From Undaria pinnatifida (lineage: Eukaryota > Sar > Phaeophyceae > Laminariales > Alariaceae), in assembly GCA_012845835.1 (NCBI GenBank), contig JABAKD010000016.1, forward strand, positions 4,825,919-4,889,918: 64,000 bases of DNA, given 5' to 3'. The stretch's first letter is position 1, and every line of letters starts with the position of its first letter. Below the pieces are notes generated by a model. That model had not been told where the DNA came from. It saw only the letters and a list, made by a program, of their open reading frames with translations, and did not search any database. A program made the translations under genes and the position numbers. Shown in pieces: positions 1 through 13,000 of this stretch.

Positions 1-1133
1 AGCGAGTGCCGAGCAGAGCTGGAGCAGCACCACCAGCCATCAGCTATCGGCGGCTACGTTTGACCCATGGCGATGTCGGGCCAGCGTACGCTTGACGACA
101 GATCGTATCATGTTTTGATCTCGCTCGACGAAATGCGGACGATCTCGACGAGAAAACGGTTCACCACACAATACGACGGGCGGCAGATTCGACATGAAAA
201 CACACACACCTGGGAAATCTCTCTCGTCGTGTATGGTTCGCACGGGGTGGCTGTCCAATCCAGCACAGCAGGAAGGCTCGCCGACCGAGTCTGTTCGGGC
301 GCTGATGATATCTACAGTCTGGTCCTTGGAGTGTATAGCGTGTTGTAGCCTCTGCTGTGCCCGTGTGTAGGTACGGTGCGTAGTGGGTAGAGCGGCGGCT
401 CGAAAAAATGCCCGGTAGGAAATGACACGCGCATACCGGTACGGTGGTTGCCGACGGCGAAAAAAAAAGCAGAAAACGAACGGCGTGGAACCAAAACGCC
501 CTGCGAACTATTGTGGAAACCCTGTTTGAAACCGTCACTATTTTTCCCAATTTTTTTCTTGTTTAATTTTTTAATTTTCTACGACAACCGACGAACATGC
601 GAGGACGCTAAAACCATACGTACGTATAAATTCGACGCCATCGTGCGTCCTCCACTCTCTGTGCCTGCTTGCTTGCTTCGCAAAACGTCATCACTCGTTC
701 GTTCATGCTCCCTCATCGTGGACGAGCCTAGCTGGGACGAGCAACACCTCTACCGTCTGCCACCACCGACGGTGAGACCTGTCTCGGTGTCATCCTGCCT
801 CGGGGTCTTGTTGAAAGGCGGAGAGGCTCGACGACGTGCACATGTATGCACGTGTTCTCCGTCCTCTGGCAAGAAGCGTTCGCTCTACACGAGAGGGCAT
901 GTAGACTCATCGAGTGTGTCCGAAAGGCAGAAGAGTGGTTTTCGCTGCTGTAGACAGAGATAGATGGCGTCTGTGTTACGAGTTGCGACACAGCAGTCAG
1001 TCGGTACACCTGGCATACCGTAAATGACACCTATATATACCTGGTACTGCTGGAATACGTTAGGAAACGGGAAAACAACCCCAGACTGGCATGGAATTAC
1101 ATAGGATTACATGGGACTGGATGCGTTCTACAC
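1..1133. other. Upstream stretch, no gene recognised
   Basis: Several overlapping short reading frames exist on both strands, but none has a recognisable domain, a convincing splice pattern or a conserved motif. One copy of the TACCTGGTA palindrome lies near 1038. I see no supportable gene. Confidence 0.4.
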
Positions 1134-1943
1134 TCTAAATTCTTATGCAGTCGGATTTGTCAGTCGAAAACGGCCTTTTTCGGCTGAAGCCCAAATCGGG
1201 CTTTCTTACGCAGTCGAAAAAGGGCTTTTTCGACTCAACTTTTTTCAACTGAGAATTCCGACTGGCGGATCCAGTCGAAAAACTCGACTTTTTCGACTGA
1301 ATCCTCCAGTCGAAAAACTCGGTCGAAAAAGTTTTACACGTGTTTTTTGAACCGATCGCATCGCCCATTCCACCACACACCATCAAACACACACCCATAC
1401 ACGGCCACACGGCCACACACCCATACCAGGTACCACACTGCAGTATCATACAAGGCGCTGACGCTGGCTTGGCTATCCCTGCTGTTGCTTCTCGCAGCAA
1501 GTCAGCGTGGCGCATTCCTAGTTTCGCTCGCCAGCAGCGTGTATCACACGACGGCAGCAGCGCGTGGTCTCGACCCCATGCTGCCAACAACGGCTGCGCC
1601 TGCTATAGCTTTGGCGGCTCTCGGCTGAGTGCAACTCCACGAACGTAGCTTTGGCGGCTTTCGGCTAAGCCCAAAGCCACCAACTCGCTGGGACGAAGGT
1701 TCGTCGAGTCGTTGCTCGCGGAGACAGCGCGAAGCACAGAGCTGCCAAGCTGCCAACCAACCAATTTCGCCTGCTGTACAGCAGTACTCCCTCACACCAT
1801 CCGCCTCTAGGAAGAGCACGAAAACTATAAAATCAACTCAACTGACGATAAGAAGAAGGACCAGAAGAATCCAGTCGAAAAAAATCCAGTCGAAAAAGGC
1901 CGTTTTCGACTGGCGGAATACGACTGCATAAGAAATAAATGGC
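1134..1943 (+). mobile_element. TIR transposon, non-autonomous, copy 1
   Basis: A unit of about 800 bp begins near TTCTTATGCAGTCGGATT and ends with the inverted form near CTGCATAAGAA. The subterminal regions on both sides are packed with the motif CAGTCGAAAA and its complement, forming nested palindromes. The interior carries a repeated CTTTGGCGGCT motif but no credible transposase. A nearly identical copy in inverted orientation lies at 45404-46193, which defines the element. The ends of this copy are slightly degraded; a 3-bp AAT flanks both sides of the TCTTATGCAG termini. The transposon superfamily is not assigned. Confidence 0.75.
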
Positions 1944-2394
1944 TAACTTCAGTATAAAGCTCCCCGAACCTCTTATTCTGGTGTAAATCTCAGCCCGGCT
2001 GTCTTATAGCTCTGTTTCTTGTTGCTAATATCAGGTGCCCTGTACTTTGTATACGCGCCGCGTGCATGCAGTGGTCGTACCGTCTCTTTAACAGCGCTTA
2101 TACAGTTCGTGGCAGTGCGTACGTGCGAGAAGCAAAAGCATGCATGCAGGGACGAGCATCATATCACCACATGCCGCGCATGAATGGAACAGCTCCTTGT
2201 TACGTTCCACGAAAAAACCCGGACTGGCTTCCTCCTGTAGATCATGCTGTACTTACTCTGTGTAGCACCCATCATACGTAGGTGTACATTTCGACGTGTT
2301 TGATACCAACCCCTCTCTGCAGTCCCAAAGGGGTTGATATCAAAGACGTCAGGAGACGGCCACAGTCAAGCGAACACGTCCAGGGGTCAAAGGT
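1944..2394. other. Unassigned spacer
   Basis: A short open frame at 2066-2281 has no recognisable features. Otherwise I see nothing between the transposon and the tandem array that follows. Confidence 0.35.
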
Positions 2395-2760
2395 GTAAAA
2401 CCGATCGTGCCACACTAAAACCTAGTAGTTTGACGTCGGTCCAGGGCAAATTATTGGAAAAAATGCCGTCGGTCATGGGGTGAAAAGTGCTGTATGTATA
2501 TCCTGACATCCACACTAAAACCTAATACTCAAGGCAAATTATTGGAAAAATTGCCGTCGGTCAAGGGGGTGAAAGTGCTGTATCCTGACATTCACACTAA
2601 AACTTAATACTTTGGCGTCAGTCAAGGTAAACTATTGGAAAAATTGCCGTCGGTCAAAGGGTGAAAATGCTGTATCCTGACATCCACACTAAAACCTAGT
2701 AATTTGGCGTCAGTCAAGGTAAACTATTGAAAAAATTGCCGTCGGTCAAGAGGCGAAAAA
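2395..2760 (+). repeat. Tandem repeat, about 93-bp unit
   Basis: Four to five imperfect units each contain 'cacactaaaacctagta', a 'ggcgtcagtcaagg' segment and 'gaaaaattgccgtcggtcaa', ending in 'gtgctgtatcctgacat'. Units differ by substitutions and small indels. Confidence 0.85.
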
Positions 2761-3119
2761 TCCGCTCTCTGATATCTTTGGTTGGTACCACTGCTCGGTT
2801 GTTTCGCGTTGGCCGAGGTGCGACAAACCGAACGATATACAGCGCACAGAAAACCCACGTTTGCTTCACCGCCAGATAGACCTCGGATTGTGATTGTGTT
2901 AGACATACCTGGTACATGATATCCAGCTGAGCTATGCAGTCAGCGCTGACTCCATAGCTCAGTGGTTATGGTGTACCTCCAATAATGTTGTGGTCTCACC
3001 GCCCGTCATTTAACTCTCTTCGTGTGTACTGTACTGCAAAAAAACAAACTATTAAAATATACTCCGGAGTATCAACTAGCCTGCGTTTTTCGTCCTGCCA
3101 TGGACGCCATTTGTTAAGG

Positions 3120-3365
3120 TATCGGACAGATTAGATCCCCATTGATGATCTATTGATTATCTGTGTCATTCAGAGCAGACAGATATATGATCTGCATGCC
3201 CCATATCTGGTATAGATTATGTTGCCGGATCGGAGCCGTATGGCCTTCATTCATGATCTAACACATTTTTCTTGGGTTGGATCTGTACTGCGCAGATTCT
3301 GCAAAACGTACCATATCGACAGGTATAGGATCTAGATAATCTAGGTAGTGTAGATCGTCTAGATC
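3120..3365. repeat. Degenerate GATCTAGAT-rich repeat
   Basis: This stretch is rich in gatct/agatc words and resembles, in diverged form, the long array at 18440-18960. Confidence 0.5.
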
Positions 3366-3380
3366 GCGAGCTGTCCGATT

Positions 3381-3640
3381 TGTGGAAAGGTATTAGCCCG
3401 TTGGGCTCCGGTTATGGCATTGCCCTGGGAGCCTAGCAAAGGCTTGGGATCCAGGATGTGGGATATAAATATGGGATGAAAGGGTTTCACATGCCTTTTG
3501 AAGGCGTGTGCGTACAGGAAGAAGGGGATGTCCTGCCGATGACGCCATTTTGTCAAGGAATTGTAGTGGGTATTAGTCCGTTTGACCACTGGTAAAAAAA
3601 GGTTAACCAATCGCGTACACCCAAACTAAGCCTTGTAGCA
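3381..3640 (-). mobile_element. Decayed miniature LTR (TRIM) remnant
   Basis: 3551-3640 matches the roughly 84-90 bp LTR of the TRIM family seen intact at 25773-26453, in reverse orientation, and is preceded by the conserved 'gacgccatt' priming-site segment. A second LTR fragment starts near 3381. The interior has been replaced by a different dispersed repeat ('gggtttcacatgccttt' type), which also occurs near 5035-5110 and, inverted, near 26600-26700. Confidence 0.6.
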
Positions 3641-3885
3641 CTGCTTGGCAACTGGTTTAGTCTAGTTTCTACCATCCTCTATTTTAGCCTTGGAACGAAA
3701 TCCCAGACTAAGTCCAAGTAGTTTGTCCCGTGTTTGCAAACACGTGGGAGCAGTGATATCGAGGTGACAAAACGCCCTCCATTGGCCTCGGCACCACAGG
3801 CACTACCTTTTTCATCACTTCGCCGTGTTGTCCTGCAGCCTGTGTCGCATCGAGGAACCGGCTTGGCGTGCTCGCTGCAAAACAA

Positions 3886-4011
3886 ATGGCGGAGATAGCG
3901 ATAGGAAATCGGATATACAGGCACGAAACGAAGCCGCAGCCCACCGCAAACGCGCCCGGGAAGATCGTGGAGGCGTTCGGGTTGGGAAAGTGCCCCAAGC
4001 TCGCGCAACAG
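3886..4011 (+). CDS. RSPH14: RSPH14 exon 1 (codons 1-42)
   Basis: Starts at ATG and ends with CAACAG followed by GTGAGG, phase 0. It encodes a polar leader and then the conserved helix ending in KCPKLAQQ. The 5' untranslated end and the promoter cannot be placed from sequence alone. Confidence 0.85.
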
Positions 4012-7000
4012 GTGAGGACCACGAAAAAAAAATCACAAAAAAATAAAAAAATGTGGGTACAGTTCGTACAACGACCCTAAAATGATCGAACTTACATCTG
4101 GCGTGTGAGTCGATCTACGGTAGCCCCCCCCCCCCCAACTTTTCTTCAGCGAAGCTCCCGGTGTCGTATCTCCTGAAACACGGTGTCTCTCGATACCGCG
4201 ACGTCATCGATCGATATACCTTGGCACACAATAAAACATATGTTGTTTTTTTTTCAATACCAGGTTGTATCCTTCCTTGTATCGAGCAGCCATGAAATGT
4301 TCTTTAAAGAAAATCCCTGGTTTCGGGGGGGGGGGGGGCTATCGTAGAATCAGTCGTGTTAAGAATATTCTAGTAAAATATTTATACTAGAAGTACATAT
4401 ATATGTATATATGTATATGTGTATATATTAAAGCTTGAGTCCTCCCACGGTGGGGGTGAAGCATATTCTAAGAAATTTCGGAGATTCTAAGAAATTTCTG
4501 AGCTTCTAGCACGAGAAGGTTATGAACCAATATCATCACCATCATCACCCGAAACACGACCATGAAGGAGAACCCTTGCTCGCGCAACCCCACGAACATT
4601 CCTATGGGCTAGTCCCCCCCCCCAAAAAAAAACTCGTGGTTAAATTGTTATCATCTTATTAACCTATTGTTCCAACGCTTGAAGAGCTCAACCGATCAGA
4701 AGGCCACACACTTTTGCCCCTCCCCCCCCCCAAGAAAAAAAAAGTGCGGCAACCCCTGAACCAGTCATCCCACGCTAACACAGGGGTCCAGCAGATTTTA
4801 AGAATTTTCTGAGCTCTCCCAACACGAGGAGGAGGTGAATATCTCACTCGATACTACATGACTTCGAAGGCGTTCGTTCGCACAACCCGACCAAGCTTCT
4901 ATGCGTTATATAGCCCTAAAAAACAATATACTCGTGAAGTTACTTGACTAATGACTAACCGCTATCAATAGTTCGTCACTCGTGGAGCCGAATCGGACAC
5001 AAACACCGTATTGTTACGGTATTTCCCTGAGAGCCTAACTAAGAAGGCGTAAAACATGGGATACGGCTGGATATTAAAAAAGGGTTTCGCAATGCCTTTC
5101 CTGCCTGGTAGAGAATCCTGCAAAGGGTGGCCCGTGTCTGTAACAGCCCCTTAACCTTATTATAATGTGGCCCGAAAACTGCAAACCCCCAGCGTTACTA
5201 GCGTTGCTACGGTTACTACGGTGACTGCGGCGGGATAGCACCCTCCTGGGATCCGTGTAGGTCCGTGCGAGGTCCCAGAAACGCGACGGTGAAAAACAAT
5301 CATGTCCAGGCGTATAGCAATAGTGTACGTGTGTTACTAGTGAGAGTGGACAGCAGCAGCAGCAGTACGAGTGTCGCCACACCTCCTCGCGCATGCCGTA
5401 CAGCTCTCTGTTGTGCTGCACTGTTTGTTGCATCGTCTTGGAGATAGACCCGCCCCCTGCCCAAGAGTCCCCCCCTGGGGTTCCCGGTCGTTTTGCTGCG
5501 GCCGATGTGGTGATGACGTGATTTTGGTCGTCGTTTTAATCGCCATTTTTTTTTCCCCACCCGACGTTTTTTTTCGTCTTGATTGTTTTTTTCCATATTG
5601 AAGCCCCCGAACTAAGTTATCACCGTTTCCCGATGGGCCCGTGGATACCGATAAACATGCGACGTCTGGGAGAACAAAATCATTCAACGTTGAGTAATTA
5701 CGTGCCTCAGCGAATGCAAATGCCCGTGAGAAAACAAAATTACACCATATGGCCCGGATGAAAAATTTCCCCTTGATTTTAGCGTTGTAGAGTGCGACTC
5801 CTGAAACAAATACGTCCGTAAAATGTACTCCGTATCATACTAAACCAATGATTCCACGCTTGAGGAGGGGCCGGAAACGATTACCCCGCAAAAAATTACA
5901 ACCCCTGCGAGCAAGGCTACGCTCGTAGGGGTGCAGAATATTCTAAAGAAGTTTCTGGGCTCCTAACACGAGGAGCTAGCTGAATATCATCACCCACCCG
6001 AAACATGACTTTGAAGACGTTCGTGTGCACAACCCGAGTAAGCATCTGTTATGCCTTAGCCCTGAGAAAAAAATATGCTCGTGAAATTACGTGATCAATG
6101 ACTAACCGCTACTTCCTAGCGTGGGATGACTCTGCAGTCAGCGCTGCTCGCCGTTGTACTCAGTGGTCATGGTGGTACATCTAGCAAAGTGCCCACATTA
6201 TCTGTTGCAGCGCGCGCGTCACGAGTGCGCCGTAGTAGTTAGTATCACCCATGATGCGCGCGCGTATGTACAGCTGCTCTCTTCACGTTGAAATCCGGAC
6301 ACGTCGGTTCTCTAACCCCCCCCCCCCCCAGGTGCTGGAGCCGATTCGTCTTGGGCACAAAGGGTACGGAATTAGTTGGGGAGATGTCAATACATGTTGG
6401 TACATGTTGATACAAACATGTTAGTACATGTTAACACATACATGCTAATACACGTCAATACATGCTAATACGGAGTACATGTTAACACACGTTAATACGT
6501 TTTTTTTTTTTTTTTTTTCCGCACACTTCTACTTTCCAGCTTCTGGACAAGCCGTGGTCACAGGTGTCGTCCCTTCTCCCCCCCGGTTCTTGCCTTCAAT
6601 TTTCATCGCGCATAGAGTTCAGCAATCCCACTGCTCGTCGATTTTTCATCGAGTGTTGCTGACTCACGCTCTCGCGCTTTCCGCAAGCAAGTCAATTTGT
6701 GCGCAAGAAAAACCCCACGAATTTATACGAGTATGCACTCGGGGGGATTCGAACTCACGAAACTGGCGTATACCAGGCTCGAGGATAACCTGATACGCCA
6801 CCGGGGCGACCGGTTAGTACATGTTAGTACATTTTTTTAGAGCCCCCGAATCCCTCCCTATATTAAATCCAAGTAATTTTGTCCCCAAAAACAGGTTTCC
6901 AATTGTAAAGGGGTTAATACACCCAGTTTCCCTACCGGGTAATCACCACTCGCACCAGTGACTCCTTGTTTACATGCCGGAAAAAAAAAAGACAACAAAA

Positions 7001-10000
7001 ACATTCTCATTTTATCTTTAGCAGAGCAACCTACCATGCCGTTGCGGATTCATATCGCCAAAAAAAGGTATACACGAAAGTTCTAAGACCGCGAAAGGAA
7101 CAGGGAAGTATGTCACTCGCGTGGGTGTCCCCTTGCCGCTGCAGAAAAAGGTTACAAAACCCCCCCCGCCCTGCGCGAGGCAACTACATAGTAAAACCCA
7201 TTGCTGTCTCTGGAGTGGCCACACCAGAAACCAAGGCATAACTCACTGGCACTGTCATCCATGAGCAAGAAAGTAGGCAGAAGGTGCCGAAGTCCGTCTT
7301 ACGAGCTGTGCTTGGAATGATGCTGTTCATCCTTCATGTGGCTCGCCGAACACCTCACGGCGCTTTCGCGCTTGGTGAAGCAATGACTGCCTGGTTGGTG
7401 AAAACCCGACGTGCTCCGTCCCGGCATAGCAGGGATGCGAGGGTCTATGGTCATACGACTACGGCCATGCACAAAACTGAGTACACCCCACCCCCTCTCC
7501 CCCTCCGCCCTCCTCCCGTAGGCTTGGTCTGGTGGTCGATGCTGTATTCGACGCTTTCTTTGTTTCGACATTTTTTTTTCCTCGACATAATATATACGCT
7601 ACTAATAGTACGGTCGCGACATCATATCTATATACGCTACTTATAGTACGGTAGAGACGCACTGACTTTTTTTTTTCTGAAACTCCTCTTGCTTATGGAG
7701 CGCTTAAGGAGCTGCTCTGCTCTGTACCCCAACCCCCCCCCAAACTGATTTTGACGAAAATGAAAAAGCGAAACTCGATGAAAAACAATCCCGCAGTACA
7801 CTTAGTATGGGTGCACGAACAATAAACGTGTTGCCAAAACAATAATGACATCCGGACGATTCGGGGCGAAGGACCCCCCCCCCTTTTACTCGTTTTTTTC
7901 GCCAACAAACGGTATACCCTCATACCTCTATCTAAGCGCGCGTCCAAAGGAGTTCCTAAAGGCGTTAGTATTAATAAATCCAGCACCAAAACAAAACAGC
8001 CGGGCTGGAAACTTCAGGCGTTTCCTGATCGGCCAAATCTAGCTATCTGTTGCCCGTCGTGCGTTCTCAAACAAGTGAGAAGCGAATATCTTGAGCTAGG
8101 TTTTACGTGGAAGAGTCCATCGATCTGATCTGTGGATGGATATTGTTTGTTTTGAAGCCGGTCAGCAGGCAAAGAAATACCTTGAGGAATGCGTTGAGCC
8201 TGCCATAGACAGACACCGCCGTAGATACGACGAGTACACTACCTGGTACGTGTGGAATTCTAACACAATCTGTCGATTGATATGCCGTTTGCTTGGAAAC
8301 AGGTTAGGAGCAAAGACCTTGAAGTGCGAGTGAACACGCTGAGGGTGCTATGCGAGGAGTTCAAGAATCCTACGAGCATTGCCGGCAGCGTCAAGGCTGG
8401 TCTTATGAGGTGATCATGATGGTGTTGCAAGCCATGAAGCGATCGTGGTAGTGCAGGCGTTGAGATGATGGTGTTGCAGGCGATGAGGTGATCATGTTAT
8501 TGCAATATGTAAAGTGGTTGTGGTGTTGCAAGCGATGGGGTGATCAGATGCTGTTGCAATATGTAAAATGGTTGTGGTGTTGCAAGCGATGAGGTATTCA
8601 TGGTGTTGCAAATGATGAGATTATCATGGTATTGCAAGCGATGAGGTGATCATGGTGCTGCGATATGTAAAGTGGTTGTGGTGTTGCAGGCGATGAGGTG
8701 ACTGTGTGTGGTGCTGCAAGCGACGAGGTGATCATGGCGTTGAAAACGATGAGGTAAAGCATGGTGTTGCAAGCGATGAGGCGTGCTCATGGGGCTTGCG
8801 GGCAACGAAGCGTTGCCTTTTTTCTCGACCAAATCTTCCATATCTCGAAGCATTATCAAAGCAGATTATCCCGCAAACGTAGACGCAGGCCAAGCCCATA
8901 CACACCCGCCCACATCCATCCGCTGTTACGATCCAGGTATAACATTTTCGCCATTCATTCGAAAAGGTGAAGGCGGCATGAGGTTTTCAACGTCGACCGC
9001 TCCCAAGCATTTCCAGAAAAAAAAAAGGAAAGAAAACGAGGGAAAACATGAAAAATAAAACTAAGCACAAGGGTTCAAAACAGAAAGAAACAAAACCAAA
9101 ACCACGGAGCCTAACCTCCTCTTCTTGCACCTCACACTGTTGTTGTTGTTGTTGTTGTTGTTGCTGCTGTTGCTGTTGCTGTGGTTGTTGTCCGCGCGGA
9201 CATTTCAGCACTTTGCCCAAAATGACCCTCGATCTTGATCTGGACACGAGGATCTTCTCCTCCAAGGCAATAGCCGCGGCGGCGAGGGACTACAACGGAC
9301 GGACGGCTTTGCTCCAGGTGAAATTATTCATAAAAACAAACAAACACGAGCAAAGCGTTCACGCTTAATTTAGGGTCTTCAAACAGTGCGGTGCCCGACA
9401 CGACGTAACCGCTTTAGAACCGCGCCAGCGATTTTTTCGCGTACAAACCACTTGAAAAATAGTGTGGAATATGGTTTGCAAGTGTCGACACGGTTAACTA
9501 CTCCACCTGCATACATTACACTGGTATAATCGTATCGTGTGCCGTGCATTACAGGCGAAGGCGCCAGCAACCGTAGTGTTCCCCGCGATAAGGGGGCTAA
9601 CTCACTCAGTGTTGCCGTCCAATCGACATATCGTGCGTACGGATCGAGCGACGTAAATTTTGTTTGTGCTTGATTGATTGTATACCCCCGTCGGTCATGA
9701 ACACAACATAAACGAAAAATCCCAACACTGCCTGTACGTACGCCTGACGATGCATCTTCTACCTTGTGCATGCCGTCTACGGTACCGTCAAGTCATTCCA
9801 CGCAGCAGATTCTAATAATTTTCCCGAGCTCCTCGCATGAGGACGAGGCCAATATCTCACCCGAAAGATGACTTCGATTACTTGGAAGGCGTTATTTCCT
9901 TCGCGCAACCCGACCAGCATTTCTGTGCGTTAGTCCTAAAAACAGCCATTGTACTCGTGAAGCTATCATGCTAACCGGTAGTTCCGCCCTTGGGGAGTGC

Positions 10001-13000
10001 TTAACCAGTCAGATCGGTCAGATCGGTCAGATCGGTCAGATCGGCAAGAAACATGTTGAGAAACGTTTACCCCCCCAAAAAAAGCGCAAGCCCTACCGTA
10101 GACGACTCAAATACAGGAAAACGTTTGCGGTATGCTTGTCATCCTACTTGGATGCGACATGAACTTCCAAAGACATACTGGTATTATGTAGTATCTTGCA
10201 AAAATTCCCAGACAGAAGAAGAAGAAGAAAATCAAAAAAACAAAAACATGATGCGTATGCTGTGCATGGCAGGCGAAGGCACCGGCAACGGTGTTTCCTG
10301 CGCTGGACGACGACAGCGTGCACGTTCGCGGGAACGTCTACGAGGCCCTCGCGAGCGCCTCTATCACGGACCCGGGTGAGAACATGATACCATATTTTAG
10401 ATGCTTTGCACGTTTTGGAGGACCGGTAAAAATCTAAAAGTTTGGTTTGTGCAATCGCCGTTTTGCTCCCAAATATGTGCCGTCGCGTGTTTCTTTTTTT
10501 AGCTCGTTTTCTTCCTTCTTTTTAGTATCCGACGACGGCCGGGTAACACATGGCATACCTGGTATAGCTTAATCTCACCACATTGCTATCACATCTATCT
10601 GTGTCGCCTGTCAAAATGTACCACATATCGTATCTGTGCCGCGTGTCCGTCCATTGTAACTCGGTTGGAGAACACAGCGCACGGTGCTGCCGTGGTAGAA
10701 GAAGATGCAAACTAAACCGGTAAAACCGTGCAAACAGGGCGAACCGGGTAAATCGGGCATACCGGGAAGATATACTGGATATACTGATTAAACTCGGTAG
10801 ACAGCGTAGACATGGTAGTTCGGGTACTAAACTAGGTAAACCGGGTAAATCGAATAAACCGGGTAAACTTGGTTTGGTATACGGGAAAACCTGATAAACC
10901 GGGTAAACCGGATAGACCGGACAACCCGGATAAATCGAGTAAACCGGGTAAATATAGTAAGCCAGGTAAACTTGGTATATCGCGTGAACCTAGTGAACCG
11001 GGTAAACCTGGTCAGATGGGTAAACCTGACTAACCGGATAAAAAAGGTACACCGGCAAAAAATTATACGCTGGAAACCCCCCCCCCCCCCCCGGTAAACC
11101 AGGTAAAACCGAGGAACGCGGGTAAACTGCGTTCACCGAATAAACCGGGCAAACAACGCACACCGAACAATCCGGGTCAAGTGGGTAAACCGGATAAACC
11201 GGATTAACCGGGCAGTTTTGTAAGGCTTAGTTTGGGTAAGCTATCGGTTAACCTTTTGCAAGTGGTCAAACGGACTAATAATACCCCACTACTAGCTCCT
11301 TAAAAAAATGGCGTCGTCGGCAGGACTACGTTTCTTTGGGGGGTCGTGGGTTCGAATCCCACCATCCACAATAATAAAAAACTTTTTCAGAGTTTCCTCG
11401 TGTCGAACTAGACGAAAGCTCTCCCCGGTATCCCCAGGAATAAATGAAACGGCTTGGATATTGACACGTCCGCCCGTGTATCCGGCCGACCTGCTATCCC
11501 GCCGTTTCGCGAGGGAAGAGTGTTACAAGGCTTGGTTGGGGTATGAGCAATTGGTCAACCTTTTGCAAGTGGTCAAACGGACCAATACCCTTCTAATTCC
11601 TTAGCAGTAAACCGCGTAAAACCAAGCTTGGATAGCTCACGCAGCGCCATACAACAGCGGGACAGACGCACCGTTTATAGTCACAAACCGTACCTGAAGG
11701 ACGCGGGTCACGGTGTAGAGGTAGCATTACTGGGCCAACCAACAATTTTTGTGAATTACCGGTCCGGCTCATCAACCGAGGAGAGAGAGAGAAAAACAAA
11801 AACAAAAACAAAAACAAAAAAACAACCCGCAAAAATCGTTTTCGTTTCCTAATCTATTACTCGTACCTGGTAGTTGTTTTACACTATTACAGCCCTCCTC
11901 GGGATTCTTCATCGGACGGTGGAATCAAACGTTTTGTCCAAAAGTCGACTTACGGGTGAGGTATGGAGATCCTCAGGTGGAAGAGCCCTCAGAGACAATA
12001 ACGTGGAGACGCGTGCGACGATAGAGGCATTAGGGTATGCCCCATTTTTGGCGAAAACGTTTTCTGAACGACTGTGTTCCTTAACTCCAAAACCGTCGGA
12101 ATTTCTTCCTTTTTTTTGGCCAACATCTATATATGAAGGAGTTGTATAGCTATTTTTTTTTTTATAACATGGGAGTGTCCATCGGGTTTGTAAATGCTTT
12201 TCGTTTTCCTCAAAATCAAGCTCCTGCGTGGGGAATAGAGCTCCACTCCTCTGTATTCCTCCTCAATAGGTTAAGAGCCCCGGAGAAAAAAATGGTGCAC
12301 ACACCTCTACCGTGAGCTTGGGCTGAGAGTTTACACGGTACCGTGGTATACCGTGGTAGACGGTACCGTGGTATATCGTGGTATACAGTTTCGTGCGTTA
12401 CTGCTTACTACTGAGGTGTTACCGGGGGTAATTGAAACAGGGCCTTCACGGAGTATACGTAGAAATTATTAACGCTTCTGCAACAACACGCCGGTCTGTC
12501 TGTTCTGTCTGCCTGTCTGTCTGCCTGTCCTGTCTGTGTGTCTGTTCTGTCTGTCTGTCCGTCGGTATCCCGTTGGCGTTGTCGTTGCAGGCACATGCGC
12601 TTTGGTCGAAGTGGGCTACCCGGCCAAGTTGGTGGACAAAGCAGTTAAGGAAACGCCGGAGCTACAGCCGCTAGCGTTAAGGGTGAGAGAGGACACCAGA
12701 AAGGGAGGTGGGGGGGGGTCGATGGGGGAGGTCGACGGGGGATGGGTGGGGGGGAGGGGGAAGAGGGGATCGGAGGGGGGGAGGAGATCGGAGGGGTGGG
12801 GGGGGAGGGCGAGGAAGGGATCCGAGGGGGGGAGGGGATCGAAGGGGGGGTAAAGAGGGAAGGGGGATGGGGGGGGGGGCGTACTCATTTGTTGCTTGCC
12901 TCGGTCATTTGATCATTGACCACGCATCCCTTTCGAGACGGAGCACCGTTCCTACTCCTAAATAGAGACACACCTCCAACATTCGGGAGCTCAGTACGTT

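Noticed and set aside
2945-3020. tRNA-like 'tagctcagtggtta' stretch
   Set aside because: The D-arm-like word has no matching T-arm or acceptor stem; a related fragment near 6130 suggests a degenerate repeat.
4575-4600. Exon 1 donor duplicate ('gctcgcgcaac')
   Set aside because: Eleven matching bases only, and the word is explained by the dispersed repeat family at 4440-4640.
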